DNA of 64,000 bases from DSSM01 sp964484125 (GTDB lineage: Bacteria; Bacteroidota; Ignavibacteria; Tepidaquicellales; Tepidaquicellaceae), in the NCBI GenBank assembly GCA_964484125.1, contig CAZAEK010000009.1, forward strand, positions 1-64,000, given 5' to 3'. The notes beneath the pieces were generated by a model that had not been told where the DNA came from, ran no database searches, and saw only the letters and a program-made list of their open reading frames with translations. Of this stretch, positions 34,221 to 42,777 are shown piece after piece. Position 1 is the stretch's first letter. Each line of letters opens with the position of its first letter. A program made the position numbers and the translations under genes.

Positions 34221-36050
34221 ATGGTAAATGCTGATGTAAAATATTTAAAATTTAAAACTTATCTGAATACATACTGCCCTCATTGTAAGCATACATTTAA
34301 TTTTGAAAGAAAAGACGAGAAATGGTTAGTATTTAAGGCAAATTATAAAGATCAGGATTTTGAGCTTAAGCTTAGTCCATATCTTGATGTATTCGACGTT
34401 CAGTCAACAGTACCCCTTAATGAGGGTGATGTATTATCTGATTTGAAGTGCCCAAAGTGCCGAAAAAGTCTTGTAGTAGAAAATACACATTGCGAGGAAT
34501 GCGGTTCGCATGCGGCAGAGTTGATTATAACAGCATTCAGTAAATTAATTCCATTTTTTATATGTTTGAGGCATGGATGTAACTGGCACGGATTAACAAA
34601 GGCAGATGAAGCAAAAATCAAGTTAAAGATTCCGAGGCAGGATATGCCTGAACAGGATATGAAACTCAGGGTAACGAATCATCTTGAAGTACCCTATGGT
34701 TATACAACTGAACTGGCACAACTTGAAGCAGGAAGGTGTCTGCAATGTAAAGAACCCAAATGTGTCAGCGGTTGTCCTGTGAATATAAATATTCCGGAAT
34801 TTATCAGATTAATAAGTGAAGGTGAAATAGATGCAGCAGCGAAAAAAATAAAAGAAAGAAACATACTGCCTGCAATTTGCGGTAGGGTATGTCCTCAGGA
34901 ATCACAATGTGAGGCGAAATGTATAATGGGTTTAAGAGAAAAGCCTGTTGCAATAGGAAATCTTGAAAGATTTGTTGCTGATTATGAGAGGAGAATGGAA
35001 CTCGTAAAGATACCCGTAATTAAAGAAAAGAAAAATAAAAAAATTGCAGTAGTTGGTTCAGGTCCGGCAGGAATTACAGTTGCCGCTGATCTTCAGCAAC
35101 TTGGCTATCAGGTTACTATATTTGAAGCTCTGCATGAAACCGGCGGAGTACTTGTATATGGTATTCCGGAATTCAGATTACCAAAATCAATAGTTGCTTT
35201 TGAAATTGATTACCTGAAGAAGCTTGGAGTAAGAATTGAACTTAACCATGTAATAGGAAGAACGATAACAGTTGAAGAATTACTTGAAAATTTTGATGCA
35301 GTATTTTTAGGAGTAGGAGCAGGATTGCCGGTATTTATGAATATAGAGGGTGAAAGTCTTGGAAATGTATTTTCTGCAAATGAGTATCTCACGAGAATGA
35401 ATCTTATGAAGGCATACCGTTTTCCTGAATATGATACCCCAAAACCAAAAGCAGCAAAAGTTGCCGTAATTGGTGGTGGTAATGTTGCAATGGATTCTGC
35501 AAGGACAGCAATAAGAACAGGTGCAAGTGAAGTAACAATAGTTTACAGAAGGTCAAGAGCAGAACTACCTGCAAGACATGAGGAAGTCAGGCACGCAGAA
35601 GAAGAAGGAATAAAATTTATGCTTCTTACCAATCCGATAAAGTTTATAGGTAATGATCAGAAAATGCTGAAAGGAATAGAATGTATCAGAATGCAGTTAG
35701 GTGAGCCGGATTCCTCGGGCAGAAGAAGACCAATCCCTATAGAAGGTTCAAACTTTATATTAGATGTAGATTTAGCTGTAATATCAATCGGAACCGGACC
35801 AAATCCAATTATCTTTCAATCATTGCCAAATCTGAAAAGAAATAAATGGGGCTATATAGAGGTAAATCCTGAGACTAATGAAACCTCTATTCCAAATGTA
35901 TATGCAGGAGGTGATATTGTAACCGGTTCAGCCACAGTTATAGAAGCTATGGGTGCCGGGAGAATAGCAGCAAATGCAATACATAAAAAACTTTCAGGTG
36001 AAGAAGTTGAGAAAGATAAAAGCAAAGATCCTGAATTAGCAACAGTATGA
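34221..36050 (+). CDS. nfnB: NfnB/GltD-like NAD(P)H oxidoreductase fused to an N-terminal zinc-ribbon module
   Basis: Residues 1 to about 140 form the same eight-cysteine module as in the gene at 32477 (C19/C22, C77/C80, C91/C94, C115/C120). From about residue 155 it is a standard NfnB/GltD flavoprotein: [4Fe-4S] cysteines in CLQCKEPKCVSGC (C173, C176, C181, C185) and AICGRVCPQESQCEAKC, FAD-binding IAVVGSGPAGITVAADL (about 275), NADP-binding VAVIGGGNVAMDSARTA and C-terminal NVYAGGDIVTGSATVIEAMG. It has 609 residues; NfnB alone is about 465. The fusion suggests that the zinc-ribbon module and the free double-module protein act on the same complex. The NfnB part is firm; the role of the extension is unknown. 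Confidence 0.92.
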   Translation: MVNADVKYLKFKTYLNTYCPHCKHTFNFERKDEKWLVFKANYKDQDFELKLSPYLDVFDVQSTVPLNEGDVLSDLKCPKCRKSLVVENTHCEECGSHAAELIITAFSKLIPFFICLRHGCNWHGLTKADEAKIKLKIPRQDMPEQDMKLRVTNHLEVPYGYTTELAQLEAGRCLQCKEPKCVSGCPVNINIPEFIRLISEGEIDAAAKKIKERNILPAICGRVCPQESQCEAKCIMGLREKPVAIGNLERFVADYERRMELVKIPVIKEKKNKKIAVVGSGPAGITVAADLQQLGYQVTIFEALHETGGVLVYGIPEFRLPKSIVAFEIDYLKKLGVRIELNHVIGRTITVEELLENFDAVFLGVGAGLPVFMNIEGESLGNVFSANEYLTRMNLMKAYRFPEYDTPKPKAAKVAVIGGGNVAMDSARTAIRTGASEVTIVYRRSRAELPARHEEVRHAEEEGIKFMLLTNPIKFIGNDQKMLKGIECIRMQLGEPDSSGRRRPIPIEGSNFILDVDLAVISIGTGPNPIIFQSLPNLKRNKWGYIEVNPETNETSIPNVYAGGDIVTGSATVIEAMGAGRIAANAIHKKLSGEEVEKDKSKDPELATV

Positions 36051-36081
36051 CTTTTTAACATATTTTTTAAAGGTAAAAAAT

Positions 36082-36117
36082 CAGAACGGAAATTAAAATC
36101 CGTTTTGAGGTTTTTTA
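36082..36117 (+). terminator. Intrinsic terminator after the nfnB-like gene
   Basis: CAGAACGGA (36082-36090) pairs with TCCGTTTTG (36099-36107), nine pairs including one G-U, loop AATTAAAA, then AGG and six T at 36111-36116. It divides the cluster into two transcripts (zinc-ribbon/nfnAB and nuoEFG-like), or allows partial read-through. Confidence 0.8.
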
Positions 36118-36167
36118 TATTAAAAAATATATTAATTTTAAACCAAACAAATTAAATTTCTACCCTA

Positions 36168-36725
36168 ATGCGAATAGCCAGAGTCAAGACTAATGAAAAG
36201 GTTAATGCAGAACCCACCACAGCCATTGACCTGAAACTAATAGATCCCCTGATAAAGAAATATAAAGGCAAAAAAGGTAACCTGATTCCACTGCTTCAAG
36301 GGGCACAGAATATTTACGGGTACATACCTTCAGAAGTATTTCTTGAAATTTCCAGACAGACTGGCTTAAAAGTCAGTGATATGTATGGAGTTGCAACATT
36401 TTATGCACAGTTCAGATTGAAACCTGTAGGCAAGCATATAATCAGGATATGCCATGGAACTGCCTGTCATGTTCAGAACGCAACCAAAGTAACGGAAGAT
36501 TTAATGAACTTTCTTGCAATCAAAGACGGAGAAACAACGCCTGACGGAATATTTACGCTTGAGACTGTAGCTTGTCTTGGCTGTTGTTCACTTGCACCTG
36601 TAATGATGATTGGAGATGATACTTATGGAAAACTATCAGGTAAAAAGGCAGTAGATGTTGTAAAAGATATAAAGAGAAAAGAAGTACTGAAGAAAAAGGA
36701 ATCGAATCCAGAAGCAGCAGCTTAA
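36168..36725 (+). CDS. nuoE: NuoE/HydC-like [2Fe-2S] thioredoxin-fold subunit
   Basis: This 185-residue protein is homologous to the 24-kDa NuoE subunit of complex I and to the HydC/HoxE subunits of NAD-linked hydrogenases. It carries one [2Fe-2S] cluster bound by CHGTAC (Cx4C, in RICHGTACHVQNA) and CLGCC (Cx3C, in ETVACLGCCSLAP). The four-helix N-terminal part (GNLIPLLQGAQNIYGYIPSE) is typical. It works with the NuoF-like subunit encoded next, 38 bases downstream. No membrane Nuo subunit is nearby, so the context points to a soluble NADH-linked enzyme rather than complex I. The ATG lies directly after a TTCTACCCT sequence, leaving almost no 5' leader if transcription starts there. Confidence 0.92.
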   Translation: MRIARVKTNEKVNAEPTTAIDLKLIDPLIKKYKGKKGNLIPLLQGAQNIYGYIPSEVFLEISRQTGLKVSDMYGVATFYAQFRLKPVGKHIIRICHGTACHVQNATKVTEDLMNFLAIKDGETTPDGIFTLETVACLGCCSLAPVMMIGDDTYGKLSGKKAVDVVKDIKRKEVLKKKESNPEAAA

Positions 36726-36763
36726 AAAAATAATTCCAAATAATTGAAAAAAAATCCTATACA

Positions 36764-38542
36764 ATGGAAAAAACACAAGTAATAGTAGGTCTCGGCAGTT
36801 GCGGTTATGCAGCCGGTGCCGGAAAAGTATATGATGAACTTCTTAGAATAAAAGAAGCAGATAATCTTGATATAGAGATTAAAAAAACAAGTTGTGTCGG
36901 GATGTGTTTTAAAGAGCCACTTGTAGAGATAATAGATGAAACAGGGGATTATTTATATGGTGAAGTTGACGTCAAAAAAATAGATGAAATTGTTGAAAAG
37001 CACATACAAAAATTTTCCCCGATAAAAGAATATATAGTAAAGTCAACAGAATTTGAAACTCCAAACAAGCAATATTTTGAAGGTCAGGTAAAAATTGCTT
37101 TGAGAAACTGCGGTTTCATTGATCCGGAAAGTATCGGGGAATACGAATCGCGAAACGGTTATCAGGCAATGAAAAAAATCGCAAATGAAAAAATCAGCGG
37201 TCAGGATGTAATAAAAATAATAATGGATTCCGGTTTAAGAGGAAGAGGTGGCGGTGGATTTCCTACAGGATTAAAATGGAAATTTGCAAGTAATAGTCCG
37301 GGAAATGAGAAGTTTGTTATATGTAATGCAGATGAAGGCGACCCGGGGGCATTTATGGACAGGTCAGTATTAGAGGGTGACCCACATTCAGTACTCGAAG
37401 GAATGATAATATGTGCCTATTCAATTGGAGCAACAGCCGGAGTAATATATTGTCGTGCTGAATATCCACTTGCAATAAAAAGATTAGCAATAGCGATAGA
37501 ATCTGCAAGAGCTAAAGGATATCTCGGAGAAGATATATTCGGAATAGAAGGATTTAATTTTGATTTATACATAAAGGAAGGAGCAGGTGCATTTGTATGT
37601 GGAGAAGAAACTGCCTTGATAGCGTCAGTAGAGGGAGAGAGAGGAATGCCAAGAAAAAGACCTCCGTTTCCTGCAGTATCAGGGCTATGGAAGAAACCAA
37701 CAAATATAAACAACGTTGAGACTTTTGCAAATATTCCCTGGATTGTATTAAACGGTGCTTCGGAATATGCAAAATTCGGGACTGAGAAAAGTAAAGGTAC
37801 AAAAGTATTCGCACTAACCGGAAAAATTAAAAACGGCGGACTTGTAGAAGTTCCAATGGGTATTTCCATAAAAGAGATTATATATAATCTCGGTGGAGGA
37901 ATCATCGGAGATAAAAAGTTCAAAGCAGTTCAGCTTGGAGGTCCCTCAGGCGGTTGTATTCCTGAATATTTATCACATACAATAGTAGATTATGATTCAG
38001 TTAATGCAACAGGTGCAATAATGGGCTCCGGTGGAATGGTTGTAATGGATGAGACGACGTGTATGGTTGATGTTGCGAGATTCTTCCTTGAATTTACATG
38101 TAAAGAGTCATGCGGGAAATGCACTTTCTGTAGAATAGGTACAAAACGAATGCTCGAAATATTAACGCGAATAACACAGGGCGAAGGTAAAGAAGGAGAT
38201 ATTGAAAAACTTGAAGCACTTGCTTATCAGATAAAAGATTCATCATTATGCGGTCTCGGACAAACCGCTCCGAATCCTGTATTGACAACAATAAAATATT
38301 TTCGTGATGAGTATGAAGCACATATAAGAGATAAAAAATGTCCTGCAGTTTATTGCAAGAAATTATTAACCTATGAAATTATACCTGAAAAGTGTACCGG
38401 TTGTATGGTTTGTAAGAAAGGATGTCCTACAAAGGCAATTGAAGGGGAGAAGAAGCTTCCCCATTTCATTCATCAGGATTTATGTATTAAATGCGGAGAT
38501 TGTTATTCAAAATGTAAGTTTGATGCAATAAAGGTTTACTAA
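36764..38542 (+). CDS. nuoF: HydB/NuoF-like NADH-binding flavoprotein with extra ferredoxin clusters
   Basis: This 592-residue subunit has the HydB layout: an N-terminal thioredoxin-like [2Fe-2S] domain (C13, C44, C48; the usual fourth ligand near residue 18 is glycine, as in several HydB proteins), the NuoF FMN/NADH domain (GLRGRGGGGFPTGLKW, NADEGDPGAFMD), an SLBB domain, the [4Fe-4S] site ESCGKCTFCRIG with a later cysteine in SSLCGLGQTAPNP, and two C-terminal ferredoxin motifs (CTGCMVCKKGCP, CIKCGDCYSKC). It oxidises NADH or reduces NAD+ and passes electrons to the next subunit. HydB-type subunits occur in bifurcating hydrogenases and formate dehydrogenases, but neither catalytic subunit is recognisable here. 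Confidence 0.94.
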   Translation: MEKTQVIVGLGSCGYAAGAGKVYDELLRIKEADNLDIEIKKTSCVGMCFKEPLVEIIDETGDYLYGEVDVKKIDEIVEKHIQKFSPIKEYIVKSTEFETPNKQYFEGQVKIALRNCGFIDPESIGEYESRNGYQAMKKIANEKISGQDVIKIIMDSGLRGRGGGGFPTGLKWKFASNSPGNEKFVICNADEGDPGAFMDRSVLEGDPHSVLEGMIICAYSIGATAGVIYCRAEYPLAIKRLAIAIESARAKGYLGEDIFGIEGFNFDLYIKEGAGAFVCGEETALIASVEGERGMPRKRPPFPAVSGLWKKPTNINNVETFANIPWIVLNGASEYAKFGTEKSKGTKVFALTGKIKNGGLVEVPMGISIKEIIYNLGGGIIGDKKFKAVQLGGPSGGCIPEYLSHTIVDYDSVNATGAIMGSGGMVVMDETTCMVDVARFFLEFTCKESCGKCTFCRIGTKRMLEILTRITQGEGKEGDIEKLEALAYQIKDSSLCGLGQTAPNPVLTTIKYFRDEYEAHIRDKKCPAVYCKKLLTYEIIPEKCTGCMVCKKGCPTKAIEGEKKLPHFIHQDLCIKCGDCYSKCKFDAIKVY

Positions 38543-38566
38543 TTAAAATCAGAAAAAAAGTTTTTT

Positions 38567-41500
38567 ATGGATAAACTAAACATAATATTAAACGGGAAAA
38601 TAGTTCAGGGGAAAAAAGGTGAAACTATTCTTGAACTCTGTAAAAGATTTGGTATTGAAATACCAACGCTTTGCAATGATGTCAGATTAGAACCGTTTTC
38701 ATCTTGTTACGTCTGCGTGGTTGAAGTTGAAGGAATGAGAGGACTCCAGCCATCTTGTTCTACTAAAATAGCAGACGGAATGAAGATAATTACTAATAGC
38801 GAAAAAGTAATTAAATCAAGAAAATCAGCTCTTGAACTGATGCTTAGTAATCACTATGCAGATTGCGTTGCTCCGTGTAAACTTACCTGTCCTGCAGGAG
38901 TTGATGTACAGGGCTATATAGCATTGATTAATAAAGGAATGAATAAAGAAGCTGTAGGACTTATAAAACAAACAAACCCATTGCCGGCAATATGCGGAAG
39001 AGTTTGTGTAAGACCTTGTGAAGTTGCCTGCAGAAGAAATCTCGTAGAAGGAGTTGGAGTAGGAATAGACTATCTGAAAAGGTATGCAACAGATAAGGAA
39101 TTTGAAACAGGTGATTTATGGAAACCGGATTTGAAACCTGAAACAGGTAAAAAGGTATGTGTAATAGGTGCAGGACCGGGAGGATTATCAGCGGCATATT
39201 ATTTATCAATTGAAGGTCATAACGTAGATATATACGAATCGAGCCCGCATCCTGGTGGGATGTTAAGATACGGAATACCTCCTTACAGGTTACCAAATGA
39301 CATAATAGATAAGGAAGTAAAAAATATAACTGACCTCGGTACAAATATATTTTATGAAAAGAAACTCGGCGATAATCTGAAATTTGCTGAAATAAAAAAT
39401 AAATATGATGCTTTTATACTCGCAATAGGTTCGCAATCAGGAACAAGGATAGGATGCCCAAATGATGATGCGGAAAATGTGTTATCAGGAATTGATTTTC
39501 TGAGAAATATGGAAATGACAGGACAGCGATATGATTTTACAGGTAAAAAAGTTGCAGTAATCGGAGGTGGAAATACTGCAATGGACTGTTGCAGAACGGC
39601 TATGAGATGCGGAGCAGAGAAAGTATATGTAATTTACAGAAGGACAGAAAAAGAAATGCCTGCAAATCCGATAGAAATTCACGAATCAAAACTTGAAGGA
39701 ATTGAATACTTATTCCTGACAGCGCCCGGTAAGGTAAACAAAGATGAAACAGGTAAATTAAAATCACTGACATGCTTTAAAATGGAACTTGGAGAACCGG
39801 ATGCATCAGGCAGAAGGAGACCTGTTAAAATAGAAAATTCAGAATTTGATATTGAACTTGATTATATACTTGCGGCAATAGGTCAGAAAACAAATGTTAA
39901 TTTTATAGATGATATCAATTCAAGCAGTGATGAACAATTAATAATTAATAAATGGGGTGATATAAACGCAGATAAAATTACGTTACAGACTTCAGTAAAA
40001 AATATATTTGCGGCAGGCGATGCTGTTACGGGACCTGCAACATTGATTGAAGCAATTGCTCAGGGCAGAAAAGCGGCAAAAAGTTGCAATCAATATCTTA
40101 ATGGAGAGCCGGTTACAGGAGAGCCATACGAATTCATTAGCCGAAAAGATAACTTCGAGAAGCAGAAAAAAGAAGATTATGAAGGTAAATTTGTAAATCA
40201 ATCAAGGGAAGAAATGTTGACGCTTCCACCTGATAAAAGAAAAAACTTTGAAGAAGTTGAACTTGGCTATACAAATGAACAGGCATTGCATGAAACTCTT
40301 CGTTGTCTGGAATGCGGATGTTCAGAATATTATACATGTGATCTGAAAAGATATTCGACAGAATACAAAGCAGAACAGAAAAAATATGACGGAGAATACA
40401 AGAAATATGAAGTAGATTTCAGGCATCCGTATGTTGAGATTGACAACAACAAATGCATACTTTGTTCACGATGTGTAAGAATTTGTAAAGATGTTGTAGG
40501 AGCAAATGCGCTTGGTTTAGTAAACAGGGGATTTGAGACTTATGTAGCTCCAACGCTTGCAAAATCATTGCCGGAAACAGATTGTGAATCATGCGGAATG
40601 TGTATTTCGACATGTCCAACCGGAGCAATATCAGAGAATTTCAATTTTAAACCCGGACCATTTGCACTTGAATCTTTCGAAACAATTTGTAATTACTGCT
40701 CAGTAGGATGTGAAATAACAGTGCACCATAAAAACGGATATTTCATAAAGACAACAGGTAGCTATGGACAAATAAACGAAGACACAAATCTATGCAGATT
40801 CGGTAAATTCGGATACAGATGGCTTAATGACAGAAGCCGGATAACAAAACCGATGATAAAAAAGAACGGAAAATTTGAAGATACAGACTTTCAGACTGTG
40901 TATAAATTGATATATGAAAAGATTAGAGCAACAGAACCCTCTGCAAATGCATTTTTTGCAGGGGCAAGGTTATCTAATGAAGAATTATATCTGATTCAGA
41001 AATTTGCAAGAGCTGCAGTAAAAACAAACAATATTTCCAGCTTCCATTATCTTAACAGAGGAGATTTCTATAAAGATGATAATAATTCTGTTGTTCCATT
41101 TAAACAATTGAAAGATGCAGGCAGAATTTATCTGATAGGTTCTGAAATTAATTACGAAAACGGTGTAGTTGGTTTTATGATAAATAATGCCAGAAATCGC
41201 GGGGCAAAAGTTGAGGTAGTAACGAATAATGAGAATGACAGAATGATTAAAAAATCAGACAGAGTACTTATTGTAAAGTCATATTATCATTTTATAAAAG
41301 CGGTTATTCATTACATACTTTCAAACAATCTTGAAAATCCGATTTTCATAAAAGATAATGTTACAGGATTTGATACGTACAAGAATAAATTATTAACTGA
41401 AGATTACAATATATTACTAAAAAATTCAGGCGTATTTTTTGAAAAGAGATTAAAGGAATTTGCGGAATCTTATAATAACGAGACAAATGCAGTGATAATA

Positions 41501-42259
41501 TTTTCAGAGAAAAATATTTCATCCAATGCAGCAAGGGAAATATACAATCTTGCATTAATAACGGGAAAACTCGGGAAAACATCTAGCGGAGTTATTTCAA
41601 TGAAGGAGAAAAATAATGCACAGGGACTTTTTGATATGGGAATATCTCCTGAAATTGCAATAGGTTGTATGCCATATAGTGACGGCGAAGTAATTGCAAA
41701 TATGCAGAAATCATGGATGGTGAAAGACTTGCCGACAGATATTGTGAGTGATCAGTTCGGATTATTAAATTCAGGAGCTGTAAAAAATCTGTTTATTTTC
41801 GGAGAAGATCCTATAGGTTGTGCATTTGAAAAGGAAAAAATTAAAAACGCTATTGGGAAAGCAGAATTTAAAGTCGTATGCGATTACTTTATTTCAGAAA
41901 CAGCTCAGGAAGCAGATGTATTACTACCTGCATCATTGTCCTTTGAAAGCGGAGGAAGTTTCACCAATACACAGAAATTTATAAATCATTTTGATAAACA
42001 AACTGAGCCCAAAGCAGGGAAGTTACTTTACGAGCAGCTTATTGATTTAATGAAAATGTTCGGAGTTAAAAATAAGGTTGATCTGACAAATAATATAACA
42101 ATAGAGATAGCATCTCTGTTAAGTAATATTCAGAGAAATGGCAAAAAATTTGAAATGAGACATACAGAGACAGATGATTATAACAGAATGTTTAATTACG
42201 GATGTGATTATTTGGTAAAAAGATTTGAAGAAGAATTTGAAGCATCATTTAATAAATAA
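38567..42259 (+). CDS. NuoG/FdhA-like iron-sulfur subunit with an inserted GltD-type flavoprotein
   Basis: A 1230-residue electron-transfer protein. In order: [2Fe-2S] domain (C36, C47, C50, C64); a His/Cys segment H96-x3-C100-x3-C104-x3-C108 merging into the GltD-type [4Fe-4S] domain (AICGRVCVRPCEVACRR); FAD fold (from 194) and NADP fold (from 326); a CLECGC motif (C580, C583, C585, C591); two ferredoxin motifs (C630-C640, C673-C683); a [4Fe-4S] site of molybdopterin enzymes (C708, C711, C715, C743); and a molybdopterin-oxidoreductase-like domain to the end. The Cys/Sec motif of formate dehydrogenases is not seen where expected (HYLNRGDF), so this domain may be structural, as in NuoG. It is the second GltD-type flavoprotein in the cluster. 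Confidence 0.9.
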   Translation: MDKLNIILNGKIVQGKKGETILELCKRFGIEIPTLCNDVRLEPFSSCYVCVVEVEGMRGLQPSCSTKIADGMKIITNSEKVIKSRKSALELMLSNHYADCVAPCKLTCPAGVDVQGYIALINKGMNKEAVGLIKQTNPLPAICGRVCVRPCEVACRRNLVEGVGVGIDYLKRYATDKEFETGDLWKPDLKPETGKKVCVIGAGPGGLSAAYYLSIEGHNVDIYESSPHPGGMLRYGIPPYRLPNDIIDKEVKNITDLGTNIFYEKKLGDNLKFAEIKNKYDAFILAIGSQSGTRIGCPNDDAENVLSGIDFLRNMEMTGQRYDFTGKKVAVIGGGNTAMDCCRTAMRCGAEKVYVIYRRTEKEMPANPIEIHESKLEGIEYLFLTAPGKVNKDETGKLKSLTCFKMELGEPDASGRRRPVKIENSEFDIELDYILAAIGQKTNVNFIDDINSSSDEQLIINKWGDINADKITLQTSVKNIFAAGDAVTGPATLIEAIAQGRKAAKSCNQYLNGEPVTGEPYEFISRKDNFEKQKKEDYEGKFVNQSREEMLTLPPDKRKNFEEVELGYTNEQALHETLRCLECGCSEYYTCDLKRYSTEYKAEQKKYDGEYKKYEVDFRHPYVEIDNNKCILCSRCVRICKDVVGANALGLVNRGFETYVAPTLAKSLPETDCESCGMCISTCPTGAISENFNFKPGPFALESFETICNYCSVGCEITVHHKNGYFIKTTGSYGQINEDTNLCRFGKFGYRWLNDRSRITKPMIKKNGKFEDTDFQTVYKLIYEKIRATEPSANAFFAGARLSNEELYLIQKFARAAVKTNNISSFHYLNRGDFYKDDNNSVVPFKQLKDAGRIYLIGSEINYENGVVGFMINNARNRGAKVEVVTNNENDRMIKKSDRVLIVKSYYHFIKAVIHYILSNNLENPIFIKDNVTGFDTYKNKLLTEDYNILLKNSGVFFEKRLKEFAESYNNETNAVIIFSEKNISSNAAREIYNLALITGKLGKTSSGVISMKEKNNAQGLFDMGISPEIAIGCMPYSDGEVIANMQKSWMVKDLPTDIVSDQFGLLNSGAVKNLFIFGEDPIGCAFEKEKIKNAIGKAEFKVVCDYFISETAQEADVLLPASLSFESGGSFTNTQKFINHFDKQTEPKAGKLLYEQLIDLMKMFGVKNKVDLTNNITIEIASLLSNIQRNGKKFEMRHTETDDYNRMFNYGCDYLVKRFEEEFEASFNK

Positions 42260-42285
42260 AATTTCATAAACTTAGAAAAAAAATT

Positions 42286-42741
42286 ATGGAAAAATTCAAA
42301 GATGTCAACGATATACTGGACTTCGCTATGGCGAGGGAGCAGGAAGCAGTTGACTTTTACAGCAATCTCGCACAGAAGGCAAGAAGCGAAGAGATGAAAG
42401 CTGTATTTACTGAATTTGCCGAAGAAGAGATAAAGCATAAGATTAAAATACAAAAAGTCAAAGATGAAGGTATAATGACATTATCATCGGAGAAAGTAAT
42501 GGATCTTCAAATTTCCGATTATACAGTTCATAAATCACCTACTCCTGATATGACTTATGAAGAAGCTTTGATTCTTGCAATGAATAAAGAAAAAGCGGCA
42601 TTCAAGCTTTATACAAATCTTGCTTCTAAAACAGATAGTGCTGAAATAAGGGAATTATTTCTGTCTCTCGCCGCAGAAGAATCAAAACATAAACTTCGTT
42701 TCGAAATAGAATATGACGAGTTTGTATTAAAGGAAAATTAA
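42286..42741 (+). CDS. Rubrerythrin-like diiron protein without rubredoxin domain
   Basis: This 151-residue protein of the ferritin-like superfamily has a four-helix bundle with the diiron ligands in paired repeats: AREQEAVDFYSNLA and EEEIKHK in the first half, NKEKAAFKLYTNLA and AAEESKHK in the second. Rubrerythrins reduce peroxide in anaerobes; the C-terminal rubredoxin domain that usually supplies electrons is absent. The gene sits 26 bases after the large iron-sulfur subunit, so the complex or one of the cysteine-rich zinc-ribbon proteins may supply its electrons. That partnership is inferred from position only. A peroxide-scavenging or iron-handling role for protecting iron-sulfur clusters would fit. 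Confidence 0.88.
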   Translation: MEKFKDVNDILDFAMAREQEAVDFYSNLAQKARSEEMKAVFTEFAEEEIKHKIKIQKVKDEGIMTLSSEKVMDLQISDYTVHKSPTPDMTYEEALILAMNKEKAAFKLYTNLASKTDSAEIRELFLSLAAEESKHKLRFEIEYDEFVLKEN

Positions 42742-42749
42742 TTTTTTTT

Positions 42750-42777
42750 ATGGGCTGTTGTCATTATAGCAGCCCAT
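42750..42777 (+). terminator. Hairpin between convergent genes
   Basis: ATGGGCTG (42750-42757) and CAGCCCAT (42770-42777) pair perfectly around a 12-base loop, between the 3' ends of the rubrerythrin-like gene (plus) and the DUF368 gene (minus). Neither side has a clean T tract directly after the stem (plus: TATTTACC, then T7), so termination may be weak or rely on another mechanism. Confidence 0.55.

Noticed and set aside
34221..36050. Glutamate synthase small subunit (gltD)
   Set aside because: NfnA lies directly upstream and no glutamate synthase large subunit is in the window; NfnB fits better.
37417..37923. 168-codon open frame antisense to the NuoF-like gene
   Set aside because: Lies wholly opposite the conserved FMN/NADH domain and its composition (Pro/Ser/Phe-rich) is that of a reverse-strand shadow.
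38567..42259. Formate dehydrogenase alpha subunit
   Set aside because: The molybdopterin-type domain is present but the catalytic Cys/Sec motif is not seen, and the N-terminal two-thirds is NuoG/GltD-like.
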